Assembly (NCBI RefSeq): GCF_001184025.1 | Contig: NZ_BBYG01000009.1 | Location: forward strand, 248,001 to 312,000 | Origin: Streptomyces maremycinicus | Lineage (GTDB): Bacteria; Actinomycetota; Actinomycetes; Streptomycetales; Streptomycetaceae | Length of the DNA stretch: 64,000 bases | Direction of reading: 5' to 3' | Shown here: positions 1 through 8,061 of the stretch, in pieces | Layout of the letters: each line of letters opens with the position of its first letter | Numbering within the stretch: the stretch's first letter is position 1 | Notes under the pieces: generated by a model | Databases searched by the model: none | Told to the model about the DNA's origin: nothing | Seen by the model: the letters and a program-made list of their open reading frames with translations, nothing else | Made by a program: the position numbers and the translations under genes

Positions 1-485
1 GCCACCTCGAAGGGCACGAGCCGGTCCTCGATGGCGGAGCCGATGGAGCCGTACCCGACGATGAGCACGTTCCTGTCCGCGAGCGCCGGCCGGAACCCGC
101 TGAGCCACTCCCCCCGGCCCTGGGCCCGGACGAAGTCGGGGATCCCGCGCAGTGACGCGAGGACCAGCGTGAGCGTGAGCTCGGCCGTGCTCGCCTCGTG
201 CACGCCCCGCGCGTTGCACAGCCGTACGCCCGGACGCAGCGCCGCGAGGGCCGGCTCCACGTGGTCGATGCCTGCGGACAGGGTCTGGACGACCTCCAGT
301 GAGGTCATGGCTGGCAGCGGCCGCTGCCCGAGACCGGCGGGCTTCATGTAGGGGACGACGTAGAAGACGCAGTCGGCCGGGTCCGCCGGGTAGTCCTCCT
401 CACCGTTCCAGAAGTGGTAGTTCGGCCCCTCCGGGAGGCCCTTGATCTCTTCCGGGGGGAGGGGAAGCCAGACGTCAGCGCTCAT
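1..485 (-). CDS. D-isomer-specific 2-hydroxyacid dehydrogenase family protein (partial, 3' end outside window)
   Basis: Reading leftward from the ATG at 485, the frame stays open to the window edge, so only the first 161 or so residues are present. The protein begins MSADVWLPLPPEEIKGL. Near the edge it has a Rossmann dinucleotide-binding motif, VGYGSIG, after DRNVLI, as in NAD-dependent D-2-hydroxyacid dehydrogenases (phosphoglycerate/glyoxylate reductase type). The start of the NAD domain and part of the substrate domain are visible; the catalytic His/Glu region is off the window. It diverges from the aldo/keto reductase gene, with 76 bases between starts. The family is fairly sure; the substrate cannot be told. 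Confidence 0.85.
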   Translation of the reverse strand, partial: MSADVWLPLPPEEIKGLPEGPNYHFWNGEEDYPADPADCVFYVVPYMKPAGLGQRPLPAMTSLEVVQTLSAGIDHVEPALAALRPGVRLCNARGVHEASTAELTLTLVLASLRGIPDFVRAQGRGEWLSGFRPALADRNVLIVGYGSIGSAIEDRLVPFEV

Positions 486-561
486 GGTCAGGAGGCTATG
501 TCAGGCACGCGCGCGTGCAGAGGTTAGGTTGGGGGCTCGGGTGAGGGAGGGTCACGGGCAG

Positions 562-1557
562 GTGGAGCGCAGGACGATCGGCGCGGGGGCGCTCGAGGTG
601 GGCGCCTTGGGTCTCGGGTGCATGCCGATGAGCTGGGCGTACAGCGGGTCCCGGCAGCGGGGCGACGAGTCGCTCCGCGCGGTGCACCGGGCACTGGACT
701 CGGGTTCGTCCCTGCTGGACACCGCAGACATGTACGGCCCGTTCACCAACGAGCTGCTGGTGGGGCGGGCGTTGAAGGAACGGCGCGGGGACGCGTTCCT
801 GTCGACGAAGGTCGGTCTGCTCGTCGGAGATCAGCACATCGTGGCCAACGGCCGTCCGGGGTATGTGAAGCGGGCCTGCGACGCCTCGCTCCGGCGCCTC
901 CAGACGGATGTCATCGACCTCTACCAACTGCACCGGGCCGATCCCGAGGTCCCGGTCGAGGAGACCTGGGGCGCGATGGCGGAGCTCGTCCGGGCGGGCA
1001 AGGTGCGGGCGCTGGGGCTGTGCGCGGTGGGCGCCCGGGGTGGCCGCCGCTCCGGCGGACTGTACGACGGAACGATTCGGCAACTGCGGCGCGTCCAGCA
1101 GGTCTTCCCGGTGAGCGCCGTGGAGGCGGAGCTGTCGGTGTGGTCGCCCGAGGCGCTGGGCACCCTGCTGCCCTGGTGCGAGGCGCGCGGTGTGGGCTTC
1201 CTGGCCGCGATGCCGCTCGGCAACGGCTTCCTCACCGGCACCCTCACCCCCGGCCAGGGCTTCGAACCGGACGACATGCGCGCCCGGCACCCCCGTTTCA
1301 CCGCCGAGATGATGGCCGCGAACCAGCCGATCGTCGCGGGGCTGCGCCGGATCGCCGCCCGGCACGGCGAGGCCGTGACGGCCGCGCAGGTGGCGCTCGC
1401 CTGGGTGCTGGCACAGGGCCGGCACGTGATCCCGGTCCCGGGCGCCAAGCGGGAACGCTGGGTGGCGGAGAACGCCGCGGCGGCGGGCCTGCGGCTGACG
1501 CCGCAGGATCTGACGGAGGTGGCGGAGCTGCCGGGGGCCCGGGGATCGTGGGAGTAG
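562..1557 (+). CDS. Aldo/keto reductase
   Basis: A 331-residue cytoplasmic NADPH-dependent oxidoreductase of the AKR fold. The usual catalytic tetrad is visible: Asp and Tyr in LLDTADMYGP, Lys in LSTKVG, and His in DLYQLHRAD. The C-terminal cofactor part has IPVPGAKR, matching the IPG(T/A)xx phosphate-binding segment. The frame is open further upstream, but GTG at 562 is preferred: it begins VERRTIG just before the first beta strand and has a purine-rich GGGAGGG site about 10 bases upstream. GTG at 541 is the alternative. It diverges from the 2-hydroxyacid dehydrogenase. The substrate is unknown. Confidence 0.9.
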   Translation: MERRTIGAGALEVGALGLGCMPMSWAYSGSRQRGDESLRAVHRALDSGSSLLDTADMYGPFTNELLVGRALKERRGDAFLSTKVGLLVGDQHIVANGRPGYVKRACDASLRRLQTDVIDLYQLHRADPEVPVEETWGAMAELVRAGKVRALGLCAVGARGGRRSGGLYDGTIRQLRRVQQVFPVSAVEAELSVWSPEALGTLLPWCEARGVGFLAAMPLGNGFLTGTLTPGQGFEPDDMRARHPRFTAEMMAANQPIVAGLRRIAARHGEAVTAAQVALAWVLAQGRHVIPVPGAKRERWVAENAAAAGLRLTPQDLTEVAELPGARGSWE

Positions 1558-1658
1558 TCCCGCTTTCGGGTCTCGGCGGCCCGGATCGGGAACCCGTGGG
1601 GCACGGGCGACGTAGGACAGGTGAAGCCCGCCGCAGGAACCGCCGCGTCGAAGGGACC

Positions 1659-2819
1659 ATGATCGTGCAACGTCGATCTGTTTCAGCCGTGTTGGCCGCG
1701 AGTGCGCTGCTGGTGACGGCCGGCTGCTCCTCCGACGCCGGGGAGTCCCCGGGCGCCTCGGCCAGCGCGTCCCCGAGCCGTACGGCGGCCGCGGCCTCCC
1801 CCTCCGCCGAGGCGACCCCGCCCGCGAAGGGCACGGTCAAGGTGGTGCGCACGGTCGCCGAGGGCCTGAACACGCCCTGGGGCCTCGTACCCCTCCCGGA
1901 GGGCGGCCTCCTGGTCGCCTCCCGCGACGAGGGCACGATCACCCGGGTGGATCCCGACACGGGCGGCAAGACCGAGCTGGGCGAGGTGCCGGGGGTCTCG
2001 GCGGCGGGCGAGGGCGGCCTGCTGGGCCTGGCCCTCTCCCCCGACTACGCGTCGGACCGCATGATCTACGCGTACTTCACCTCGGCCTCGGACAACCGCG
2101 TCGTCCGGATGCTCTACGACCCCGCCCGCCCGGCCGGCGACCAGCTGGGGGCACCGGACACCGTCTTCAAGGGCATCCCCAAGGGCATGATCCACAACGG
2201 CGGCCGGATCGCCTTCGGTCCCGACCGGCTGCTCTACGTCGGTACCGGCGAGAGCGGCGACCGGGGCCTGGCCCAGGACAAGAAGTCACTCGGCGGCAAG
2301 ATCCTCCGGCTGACCCCGGAGGGCGAGCCGGCCGCGGGCAACCCGTTCCCGGACTCCCCCGTGTACTCGTACGGCCACCGCAATGTGCAGGGGCTGGCGT
2401 GGGATTCCGAACAGCGCCTGTTCGCCGCGGAGTTCGGCCAGAACACCTGGGACGAACTGAACGCGATCGTGCCGGGCGGCGACTACGGCTGGCCCACCGC
2501 CGAGGGCGAGTCCGGGGACACGAAGTTCCGCGACCCGATAGCCCAGTGGCACACCGACGAGGCCTCGCCCAGCGGCATCGCCTACGCCGAGGGCTCGATC
2601 TGGATGGCGGGGCTGAGGGGGCAGCGTCTGTGGCGTGTCCCGCTGAAGGGCACGGCGGCCTCGGCCGACCCGCAGGCCTTCCTCGAGGGTGACCACGGCC
2701 GGCTGCGCACGGTGGTGTCGGCGGGCGGCGACAAGCTGTGGGTCACGACCAGCAACACGGACGGCCGGGGCGACCCCGGATCGAAGGACGACCGGATCCT
2801 GGAGCTGGAGGTCAGCTGA
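1659..2819 (+). CDS. PQQ-dependent sugar dehydrogenase-like lipoprotein (glucose/sorbosone dehydrogenase family)
   Basis: 386 residues. The N terminus is a lipoprotein signal: charged MIVQRRS, a hydrophobic stretch, then the lipobox LVTAGC. A Ser/Ala-rich linker follows, then a six-bladed beta-propeller of the GSDH family, recognised by TPWGLVPLPEGGLLV, GEGGLLGLALSPDY, YVGTGESGD, SYGHRNVQGLAWD and the terminal DDRILELEV. Members oxidise aldose sugars, often with PQQ, outside the membrane. PQQ use is inferred from the family; no pqq genes lie in the window. The stop codon sits inside the first unit of a 34-bp tandem repeat. It starts 101 bases after the aldo/keto reductase, same strand, possibly co-transcribed. 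Confidence 0.88.
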   Translation: MIVQRRSVSAVLAASALLVTAGCSSDAGESPGASASASPSRTAAAASPSAEATPPAKGTVKVVRTVAEGLNTPWGLVPLPEGGLLVASRDEGTITRVDPDTGGKTELGEVPGVSAAGEGGLLGLALSPDYASDRMIYAYFTSASDNRVVRMLYDPARPAGDQLGAPDTVFKGIPKGMIHNGGRIAFGPDRLLYVGTGESGDRGLAQDKKSLGGKILRLTPEGEPAAGNPFPDSPVYSYGHRNVQGLAWDSEQRLFAAEFGQNTWDELNAIVPGGDYGWPTAEGESGDTKFRDPIAQWHTDEASPSGIAYAEGSIWMAGLRGQRLWRVPLKGTAASADPQAFLEGDHGRLRTVVSAGGDKLWVTTSNTDGRGDPGSKDDRILELEVS

Positions 2820-2965
2820 GCGGCGGGTGAGCCGAGCGGCGGAGGTCGGCCGGGCAGCGGGTGAGCCGAGCGGCGGAGGTCGGCTGAGCGGCAGGTGGGC
2901 CGAGCGGTCGAGGTCGGCTGAGCGGCAGGTGGGCCGAGCGGTCGAGGTCGGCTGGGCGGTGGAGG
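2816..2965. repeat. 34-bp tandem repeat (about 4.4 copies)
   Basis: Copies start at 2816, 2850, 2884, 2918 and 2952 with a strict 34-base period. The core reads CTGAGCGGCAGGTGGGCCGA followed by GCGGTCGAGGTCGG. Copies 3 and 4 are nearly identical; copies 1 and 2 share GAGCCGAGCGGCGGAGGTCG. The array starts at the sugar dehydrogenase stop codon. The unit is not a multiple of three, so it is unlikely to be coding. Confidence 0.9.
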
Positions 2966-3002
2966 TGGGGTGAGCGGGGGTGGGCCGTTCGGCGTCACAG
3001 GG

Positions 3003-3206
3003 TCACTCGTCCTCCTTCGCCTCCTCCTTCGCCTCCTCCACCGTCGGCTCGGCGGGTCGGACCACGACCTTCCCGGAGGCGAGGTCTATCGGCCCGCGCC
3101 CGGTGTCACCGTCGCCGACGTCCTCCCGGGTCAGTTCCAGCCGGTTCTGCTCGTCCCGGGTGTGTTTGCGGCCCGGCGCGAAGAGGTCCTCGAATGCGTT
3201 GAACAT
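3003..3206 (-). CDS. DUF6191 family small protein
   Basis: 67 residues, start MFNAFEDLFAPGRKHTRDEQ. The motif FxPGRKHTRDEQNRLELTRxDVGDGDPGRGPIDL is the signature, as I remember it, of the small soluble actinobacterial DUF6191 family. The C terminus is a Glu/Lys-rich helix. There is no signal peptide or membrane segment and no known function. It lies 67 bases downstream of the LAL regulator stop on the same strand, separated by no clear terminator, so it could be read through from it. Confidence 0.85.
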   Translation of the reverse strand: MFNAFEDLFAPGRKHTRDEQNRLELTREDVGDGDTGRGPIDLASGKVVVRPAEPTVEEAKEEAKEDE

Positions 3207-3273
3207 CGTTCTCCCATGCCGGGCCGGATCACGGTCGGTGGCCTGTACGGCTCCTCCGGGGTGGCCTGCCCCA

Positions 3274-6200
3274 TTATCGCGCCATCAGCCGTTCCTCGGC
3301 CCCCGGCGGGAACAGCCCCAGCCGGTGGGCCACCGCCGCCGCCTCACCGCGGCCGGAGACATCGAGCTTGGACAGGATGTTCGAGACATGGACGCTCGCG
3401 GTCTTCGGGGAGATGAAGAGCACCTCGGCGATCTGGCGGTTGGTGCGGCCGGCCGAGACCAGCCGCAGGACGTCGCGCTCCCGGCCGGTCAGGCCCAGCG
3501 TCGCCAGCGGGTCGGCGGCCTCGGCCGGGGCGTCCGGCCGGCCCTCGGCGGGCGCCAGGGACAGCCGGGCGCGGCGGCCGAGCTGGGTGACGGCCTCGCC
3601 GAGGGGCCGGGCGCCGAGGTGGACGGAGACCGCGTGGACGAGACGCAGCAGCTCGGCGGCCCGGTCGCGCTCGCCGTCGCCGCCGACCGAGAGCAGGGCC
3701 TCGGCCAGGCGGAGCCGGGTGCGGGCCAGGTCGTAGGGCCGTTCCAGGCATTCGAAGGCGGCGACCACCTCGGACCAGTCCTCCGGGTCGGTCCGGCCCT
3801 CGGCGCGCAGGAGTTCGGCGCGGACCCAGCGTTCGTGGGCCTGCCAGACGGGTGCGAACGTGGCGAGCCGCTTGGCGGCCGCCCGGACCCGGTCCAGGAG
3901 ATCCGCCCGGCCGGGGTCGGCGGCGGGCAGCGCGCGGGCGTCGCCCTCGGCGGAGGCCGCGGCGAGCAGCAGCGGCCAGGCATAGCGCTGGGTGCCGGGA
4001 CGGAAGTCGCGGTCGAGGGCGCGGGCGAAATGGGCGCGGGCGTCCAGCGGGCGGCCCTGGGCCGCGGCGAGTCCCACGGCGAGGCGGGTGAGCGGGACGT
4101 GGTTCTGGGGGGCGTGTTCGTGGGAGCCGAAGTACCTCTGCGCGACCGCCAGTCGGCGGCCGGTCTCGGCGAGGTCGCCGCGGGCGAGCGCGAGTTCGGC
4201 GAGCAGGGTGGCGTGGCCGCCGCGGACCGCAGCCCCCTGGCCCACCCGTCCGACGGCCGCGCAGGCGCGCTCGGCCTCGTCCCAGCGGCCCAGCGAGAGG
4301 AAGGACTCGGCGAGGTTGCTCCACACCCAGGCCTCGGCGTCGGGCGGCCCGTACCGCTTGGCGAAGGCCAGGCCTTCCTCCAGGATCGGGACGGCCTCCC
4401 GGGAGCGGCCGACCGCCTCGAGTTCGGAGGGGAGGTTGACGTAGGCGTTCAACGCGACGGCGGGGGTGCCCTCGGCGAGCGCCTGATCCCTGACCTCGTG
4501 CAGTTCCGCGAGTCCGGCCTCGATGTGGCCGGCGTCGACCTTGAAGACGCCGAGCACCTGACGGGCGTCCAGTTCGATCTCGCGGGCACCGACCATGCGG
4601 GCGTACTCCACGGCCCGCTCGGCGGCCTGGTAGGCCTCGGGTCCGGGGTCGTGCACCAGGGACCAGCAGGCGATGTGGGTCAGCACCTCGGCGTGCACCT
4701 CACTGGGTGGCAGACCACGCAACAGCTCCTGCGCCGTCGCCAGTTCCTCGCGACCGCCGCTCCGGCCCAGGGAGTGCGTCAGCCGGGAGCGCTGCACCCA
4801 GAACCAGGCGGACCGCAGGGGGTCGTCCTCGTCCTCCAGCAGGCGCAGCGCCCGCTTGGTGATCTTCAGGGCGCGTTCGCGTTCCCCGCAGTAGCGGCCG
4901 GCGACGGCGGCCTCGGCCATCAGGTCGAGATAGCGCAGCGGTGTGGTGGCCGGATCGCAGCCGCAGGGGGGATAGGCCTCCGTGCAGTCGACGGGGCGCA
5001 GGGCGGCCCTGATGTCCTCGGGTGCCGTCTCCCAGAGTTCCATCGCCCTTTCCAGGAGCCGCAGTTGCTCGCTGTAGGCGCGTCGGCGGCGGGCCTCGAC
5101 GGAGGCGTCGAGGACGGCGGGGAGGGCCTTCGCCGGGTCGTGGGCGTGGTACCAGTAGCTGGCCAGCCGCATGACGCGTTCGTCGGCGGGGACCAGGGCC
5201 GGGTCGGCCTGGAGGGCCTCGGCGTAGCGGCGGTTGAGGCGGGCGCGTTCGCCGGGGAGCAGGTCGTCGCTCACGGCCTCGCGGACCAGGGAGTGGCGGA
5301 AGCGGTAGCCGTGGCCGTCGGGGGTGGTGAGCAGGATGTTGGCGCCGACGGTGGCCCGCAGTGCCTCGATCAGTTCGTCCTCGGCGAGCCGGGCGACGGC
5401 GTCGAGCAGCCGGTACTCGACGGCGGAGCCGCCCTCGGCGATGATCCGGGCGACTTTCTGGGCGCTCTCGGGCAGTGCCTCGACGCGGACGAGCAGCAGG
5501 TCGCGCAGGGTGTCGGTGAGGCCGGTGCAGCAGCCTTCGTGTGCCGCCACGGCGAGTTCCTCGACGAAGAAGGCGTTGCCGTCGGAGCGTTCGAAGATGT
5601 CGTCGACCTGGGCGGGGTCGGGTTCGGCGGCGAGGATGCCGGCGATCTGGCGGCAGACCTCGTCGCGGGTGAAGCGGGCGAGTTCGAGGCGCTGGACGGT
5701 ACGCAGCCGGTCGAGTTCGGCGAGCAGGGGCCGCAGCGGATGGCGGCGGTGGATGTCGTCCGCGCGGTAGGTGGCGAGGACGACGAGGCGGCCGGTGCGC
5801 AGGGTGCGCAGCAGATAGGCCAGCAGGTGGCGGGTGGAGGCGTCGGCCCAGTGCAGGTCCTCCAGGGCGACCACGACCGTGCGCTCGGTGGCGACGCGCT
5901 CCAGGAGGCGGGCGGTGAGTTCGAAGAGGCGGGCCATGCCCTCCTCGTCATGGCGTCGTCCGGGGTCCGTCCCGCGCAGTTCCGGCAGCAGCCGGGCGAG
6001 TTCCTCCTCCTGGCCGGCCGCGGCGGCGGACAGTTCGTCCGGCAGGGCCCGGCGCAGGGCGCGCAGTGCGGTGGAGAACGGGGCGAACGGCAGTCCGTCG
6101 GCACCGATCTCGACACAGCCGCCGAGCGCGACGACGGCGCCCGCGCGGTGGGCGGCCGCGGCGAACTCCTCGACGAGTCTGGTCTTGCCGACCCCGGCCT

Positions 6201-6330
6201 CGCCGCCGATGAGCAGTGCCTGGGGCTCTCCCGCGGCGGCGCGGGAGAGCGCGTCGTCCAGGGTGCGCAACTCGTCGGCGCGGCCGACGAAGACGGGGCT
6301 GACGGACCGGGTCTCCACGGGGGCGAGCAT
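3274..6330 (-). CDS. LAL-type LuxR family transcriptional regulator (AAA ATPase plus C-terminal HTH)
   Basis: 1018 residues from ATG at 6330. Domains: AAA ATPase with FVGRADEL (about 15-21), Walker A GGEAGVGKT (42-50) and Walker B VVVALEDLHWAD (152-162); a long helical TPR-like middle (about 400-900); and a C-terminal LuxR helix-turn-helix (about 945-1007) with GLTGRERDVLRLVSAGRTN and ISPKTASVHVSNILSKL. This is the MalT/LAL architecture of large ATP-dependent activators, whose ligand is usually sensed by the middle. The frame is open upstream to 6735 but the extra sequence is low-complexity Arg/Pro/Ala and overlaps the small gene at 6426-6635, so the later start is preferred. No strong ribosome site is visible. 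Target genes are unknown. Confidence 0.88.
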   Translation of the reverse strand: MLAPVETRSVSPVFVGRADELRTLDDALSRAAAGEPQALLIGGEAGVGKTRLVEEFAAAAHRAGAVVALGGCVEIGADGLPFAPFSTALRALRRALPDELSAAAAGQEEELARLLPELRGTDPGRRHDEEGMARLFELTARLLERVATERTVVVALEDLHWADASTRHLLAYLLRTLRTGRLVVLATYRADDIHRRHPLRPLLAELDRLRTVQRLELARFTRDEVCRQIAGILAAEPDPAQVDDIFERSDGNAFFVEELAVAAHEGCCTGLTDTLRDLLLVRVEALPESAQKVARIIAEGGSAVEYRLLDAVARLAEDELIEALRATVGANILLTTPDGHGYRFRHSLVREAVSDDLLPGERARLNRRYAEALQADPALVPADERVMRLASYWYHAHDPAKALPAVLDASVEARRRRAYSEQLRLLERAMELWETAPEDIRAALRPVDCTEAYPPCGCDPATTPLRYLDLMAEAAVAGRYCGERERALKITKRALRLLEDEDDPLRSAWFWVQRSRLTHSLGRSGGREELATAQELLRGLPPSEVHAEVLTHIACWSLVHDPGPEAYQAAERAVEYARMVGAREIELDARQVLGVFKVDAGHIEAGLAELHEVRDQALAEGTPAVALNAYVNLPSELEAVGRSREAVPILEEGLAFAKRYGPPDAEAWVWSNLAESFLSLGRWDEAERACAAVGRVGQGAAVRGGHATLLAELALARGDLAETGRRLAVAQRYFGSHEHAPQNHVPLTRLAVGLAAAQGRPLDARAHFARALDRDFRPGTQRYAWPLLLAAASAEGDARALPAADPGRADLLDRVRAAAKRLATFAPVWQAHERWVRAELLRAEGRTDPEDWSEVVAAFECLERPYDLARTRLRLAEALLSVGGDGERDRAAELLRLVHAVSVHLGARPLGEAVTQLGRRARLSLAPAEGRPDAPAEAADPLATLGLTGRERDVLRLVSAGRTNRQIAEVLFISPKTASVHVSNILSKLDVSGRGEAAAVAHRLGLFPPGAEERLMAR

Positions 6331-6425
6331 CGCACGCGGGTGCGGCGACGGCCCAGCGGATATCGCCGGGACCCCGGCGGGAGGGCGGCCGACCCCCGTG
6401 CGGCCGCCCTCCCCCGCCCCCGCGC

Positions 6426-6635
6426 TCACGCCGGCCGGGCGAACCCGAGCCGGCGGAGGAGATGGGTATGCGACTCGCTCCCGGCGCCGCCGTCCGACCG
6501 CTCGGCGGCGGCGCGTCCGGCGGCCTCGCGACGGGCGGCGCGGCGGCCGCGGACGATCGCGCGGGCCAGCCGCTCGTGCTCGGCGCGGCGGCGCAGTTCG
6601 GCGGAACGGGCCTGCTGAAGCTCGTACTCGTACAT
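6426..6635 (-). CDS. Small basic helical protein, function unknown
   Basis: 69 residues starting MYEYELQQARSAEL, almost wholly helical and rich in Arg/Ala/Glu. An AGGGGA ribosome site lies about 7 bases before the ATG at 6635. The start motif resembles small conserved Streptomyces proteins I have seen, but I cannot name a function. It is upstream of the LAL regulator on the same strand with a 95-base gap. Its charge pattern suggests a nucleic-acid or protein partner, which is a guess. Confidence 0.65.
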   Translation of the reverse strand: MYEYELQQARSAELRRRAEHERLARAIVRGRRAARREAAGRAAAERSDGGAGSESHTHLLRRLGFARPA

Positions 6636-6774
6636 GGTGTGTCCCCTGAGAAGGTCGGTTGTTCCGGCTTCGCTTTTCGCGATGCCTCCACCTTCGTCTC
6701 CCAGGGGGGTCCGCCACATCGGGAGAGTTCCGCATCTTCGGCGGCGGACGGCGCCTTAGATGCGACTGAGGGGC

Positions 6775-6810
6775 CTTAGAACGGCCGTGAGTGGCTCACG
6801 GTCGTCTAAG
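6775..6810. terminator. Hairpin downstream of the 205-aa membrane protein gene
   Basis: Arms CTTAGAACGGCCGTGAG (6775-6791) and CTCACGGTCGTCTAAG (6795-6810) pair almost completely around a TGG loop, with one bulged base and one mismatch. It lies 23 bases beyond the stop at 6833 of a minus-strand gene. No U-tract is visible. This is a likely intrinsic terminator of the Streptomyces type. Confidence 0.7.
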
Positions 6811-6832
6811 ACCCCTCGTGACCTGCGGGTAC

Positions 6833-7450
6833 TCAGCTGGCCGACGGGAGCCCGAGCATCGCGTCGGTGTACTTGAGCACGGCCAGCAGCAGACCGATGA
6901 CGCCGAGCGCGACGCCGGCCCAGGAGACGGACTTGATCCAGGAGGCCTGCGGCCTGCCGGGAGCGCCGAAGGCGGGCCGGGCCAGGACGACCACACCGGT
7001 GATCAGCGCGGCCAGCGCGAACACGCCGGCCCACAGCGCGGTGGTCTGCCAGGCGTCGCCGTAGACCTCCTTGATCTGGGTGGCCACGTTGGCGCTCGAC
7101 GAGGTCTGGAGCTGGCCGACCAGCGTCTCGCGGGCGGCGGCGACGGTACCGATCCAGCCGCCGGTGAGCGACACGAGACCGAGCGCGGCGGAGACCACGG
7201 CGCCGGCGCCCTGGCCGACCCCGGTGGGACCCTCCGCCTTGTCGGCGCCCTCCGCGGCGAGGGTCTCGTCCGCGAGGTCACGGTCCTCGGTGTGGTCGGT
7301 GTCGGCGGCGGTGGCGCCGTCGACGGTCGCCGCCTCCGTCGCGGTCGCTTCGTCCGGCCCCTCGGTCTTCGTGACGTCCACCTTCTTCTCGTCGCGCTTC
7401 GCCTCGGTGCCGGATTCCGTGCCGGCCTCGTCCACAGTCTTGGTTCCCAT
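6833..7450 (-). CDS. Hypothetical membrane protein with acidic N-terminal tail
   Basis: 205 residues. The first 75 or so are acidic and low-complexity (TVDEAGTESGTEAKRDEKK and onward), probably disordered. Three hydrophobic segments follow: GAVVSAALGLVSLTGG, WAGVFALAALITGVVVLA and WAGVALGVIGLLLAVL. The start ATG at 7450 is chosen because upstream codons belong to the GNAT gene region. Stop at 6833, followed by a hairpin. No family recognised. A soluble domain between segments 1 and 2 (TSSSANVATQIKEVYGDAWQ) could face outside. Confidence 0.7.
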   Translation of the reverse strand: MGTKTVDEAGTESGTEAKRDEKKVDVTKTEGPDEATATEAATVDGATAADTDHTEDRDLADETLAAEGADKAEGPTGVGQGAGAVVSAALGLVSLTGGWIGTVAAARETLVGQLQTSSSANVATQIKEVYGDAWQTTALWAGVFALAALITGVVVLARPAFGAPGRPQASWIKSVSWAGVALGVIGLLLAVLKYTDAMLGLPSAS

Positions 7451-7485
7451 ACCTCGCACCGTACGGACGCTCTCTGAGAGGTCCC

Positions 7486-8061
7486 TTAATGATCGTTGTG
7501 AGCGTCGCGCGCACGTGCGTCGCGCCACTCCTGGGCAAGCACGGACCACACCTCGAGGTCGTGCCGCACCCCACGATAGGGGTAGGACTGCCGGCGGACT
7601 CCGTCGCGGGTCATTCCCAGCCGCCGGGCGACGTTCAGGCTGGGGGTGTTGCCCGCCGAGGCGATCCATTCGACCCGCTGGATCCCGCGCCGCTCCACCG
7701 CGAAGTCGATCAGCACCCGGATGGCCCGGGTGACCAGACCGCGTCCGGTACAGGCGGGTTCCAGCCAGCACCCCACCTCGCAGTTCCCGTCCTCGGCGTC
7801 GAAGTTCAGGAAGAGCACACCGCCCACGAGCGTGCCGTCCAGCCACAGGCCGTGCAGCGAGCCGGTGTCGGCGGCGCGCATGTCGGCGTACCGCTGGAGG
7901 GCCTCCCGGGCGCCGGCCACGTCGGTGGCCTTGGAGCCGAACGGGACGTACTGGTTGATGAACTCCCTGCCGCGCTCCAGATGCGCCAGGAACTCCTCCG
8001 CGTGCCAGGGCTCCAGCGGGCGCAGTTCGGCCCCGTCGTCACCCAGCGATATCGCGTACAT
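7486..8061 (-). CDS. GNAT family N-acetyltransferase (RimJ/RimL type)
   Basis: 191 residues, acetyl-CoA-dependent N-acyltransferase fold. Recognisable pieces: LRPLEPWHAEEFLAHLERGR at the start, NCEVGCWLEPACTGRGLVTR (acetyl-CoA pyrophosphate loop, GRGLVTR) and RVEWIASAGNTPSLNVARRL. This is the RimJ/RimL layout used on ribosomal protein N termini and many other amines; the substrate cannot be predicted. Its first 23 bases overlap the end of the MMPL gene, so the two are probably translationally coupled. Confidence 0.88.
   Translation of the reverse strand: MYAISLGDDGAELRPLEPWHAEEFLAHLERGREFINQYVPFGSKATDVAGAREALQRYADMRAADTGSLHGLWLDGTLVGGVLFLNFDAEDGNCEVGCWLEPACTGRGLVTRAIRVLIDFAVERRGIQRVEWIASAGNTPSLNVARRLGMTRDGVRRQSYPYRGVRHDLEVWSVLAQEWRDARARDAHNDH

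Noticed and set aside
2980..6618. A 1212-codon open frame on the plus strand opposite the LAL regulator
   Set aside because: It is antisense to a well-supported gene and its translation is Gly/Gln/Ala-biased with no domain. Such long antisense frames arise from high third-position GC.
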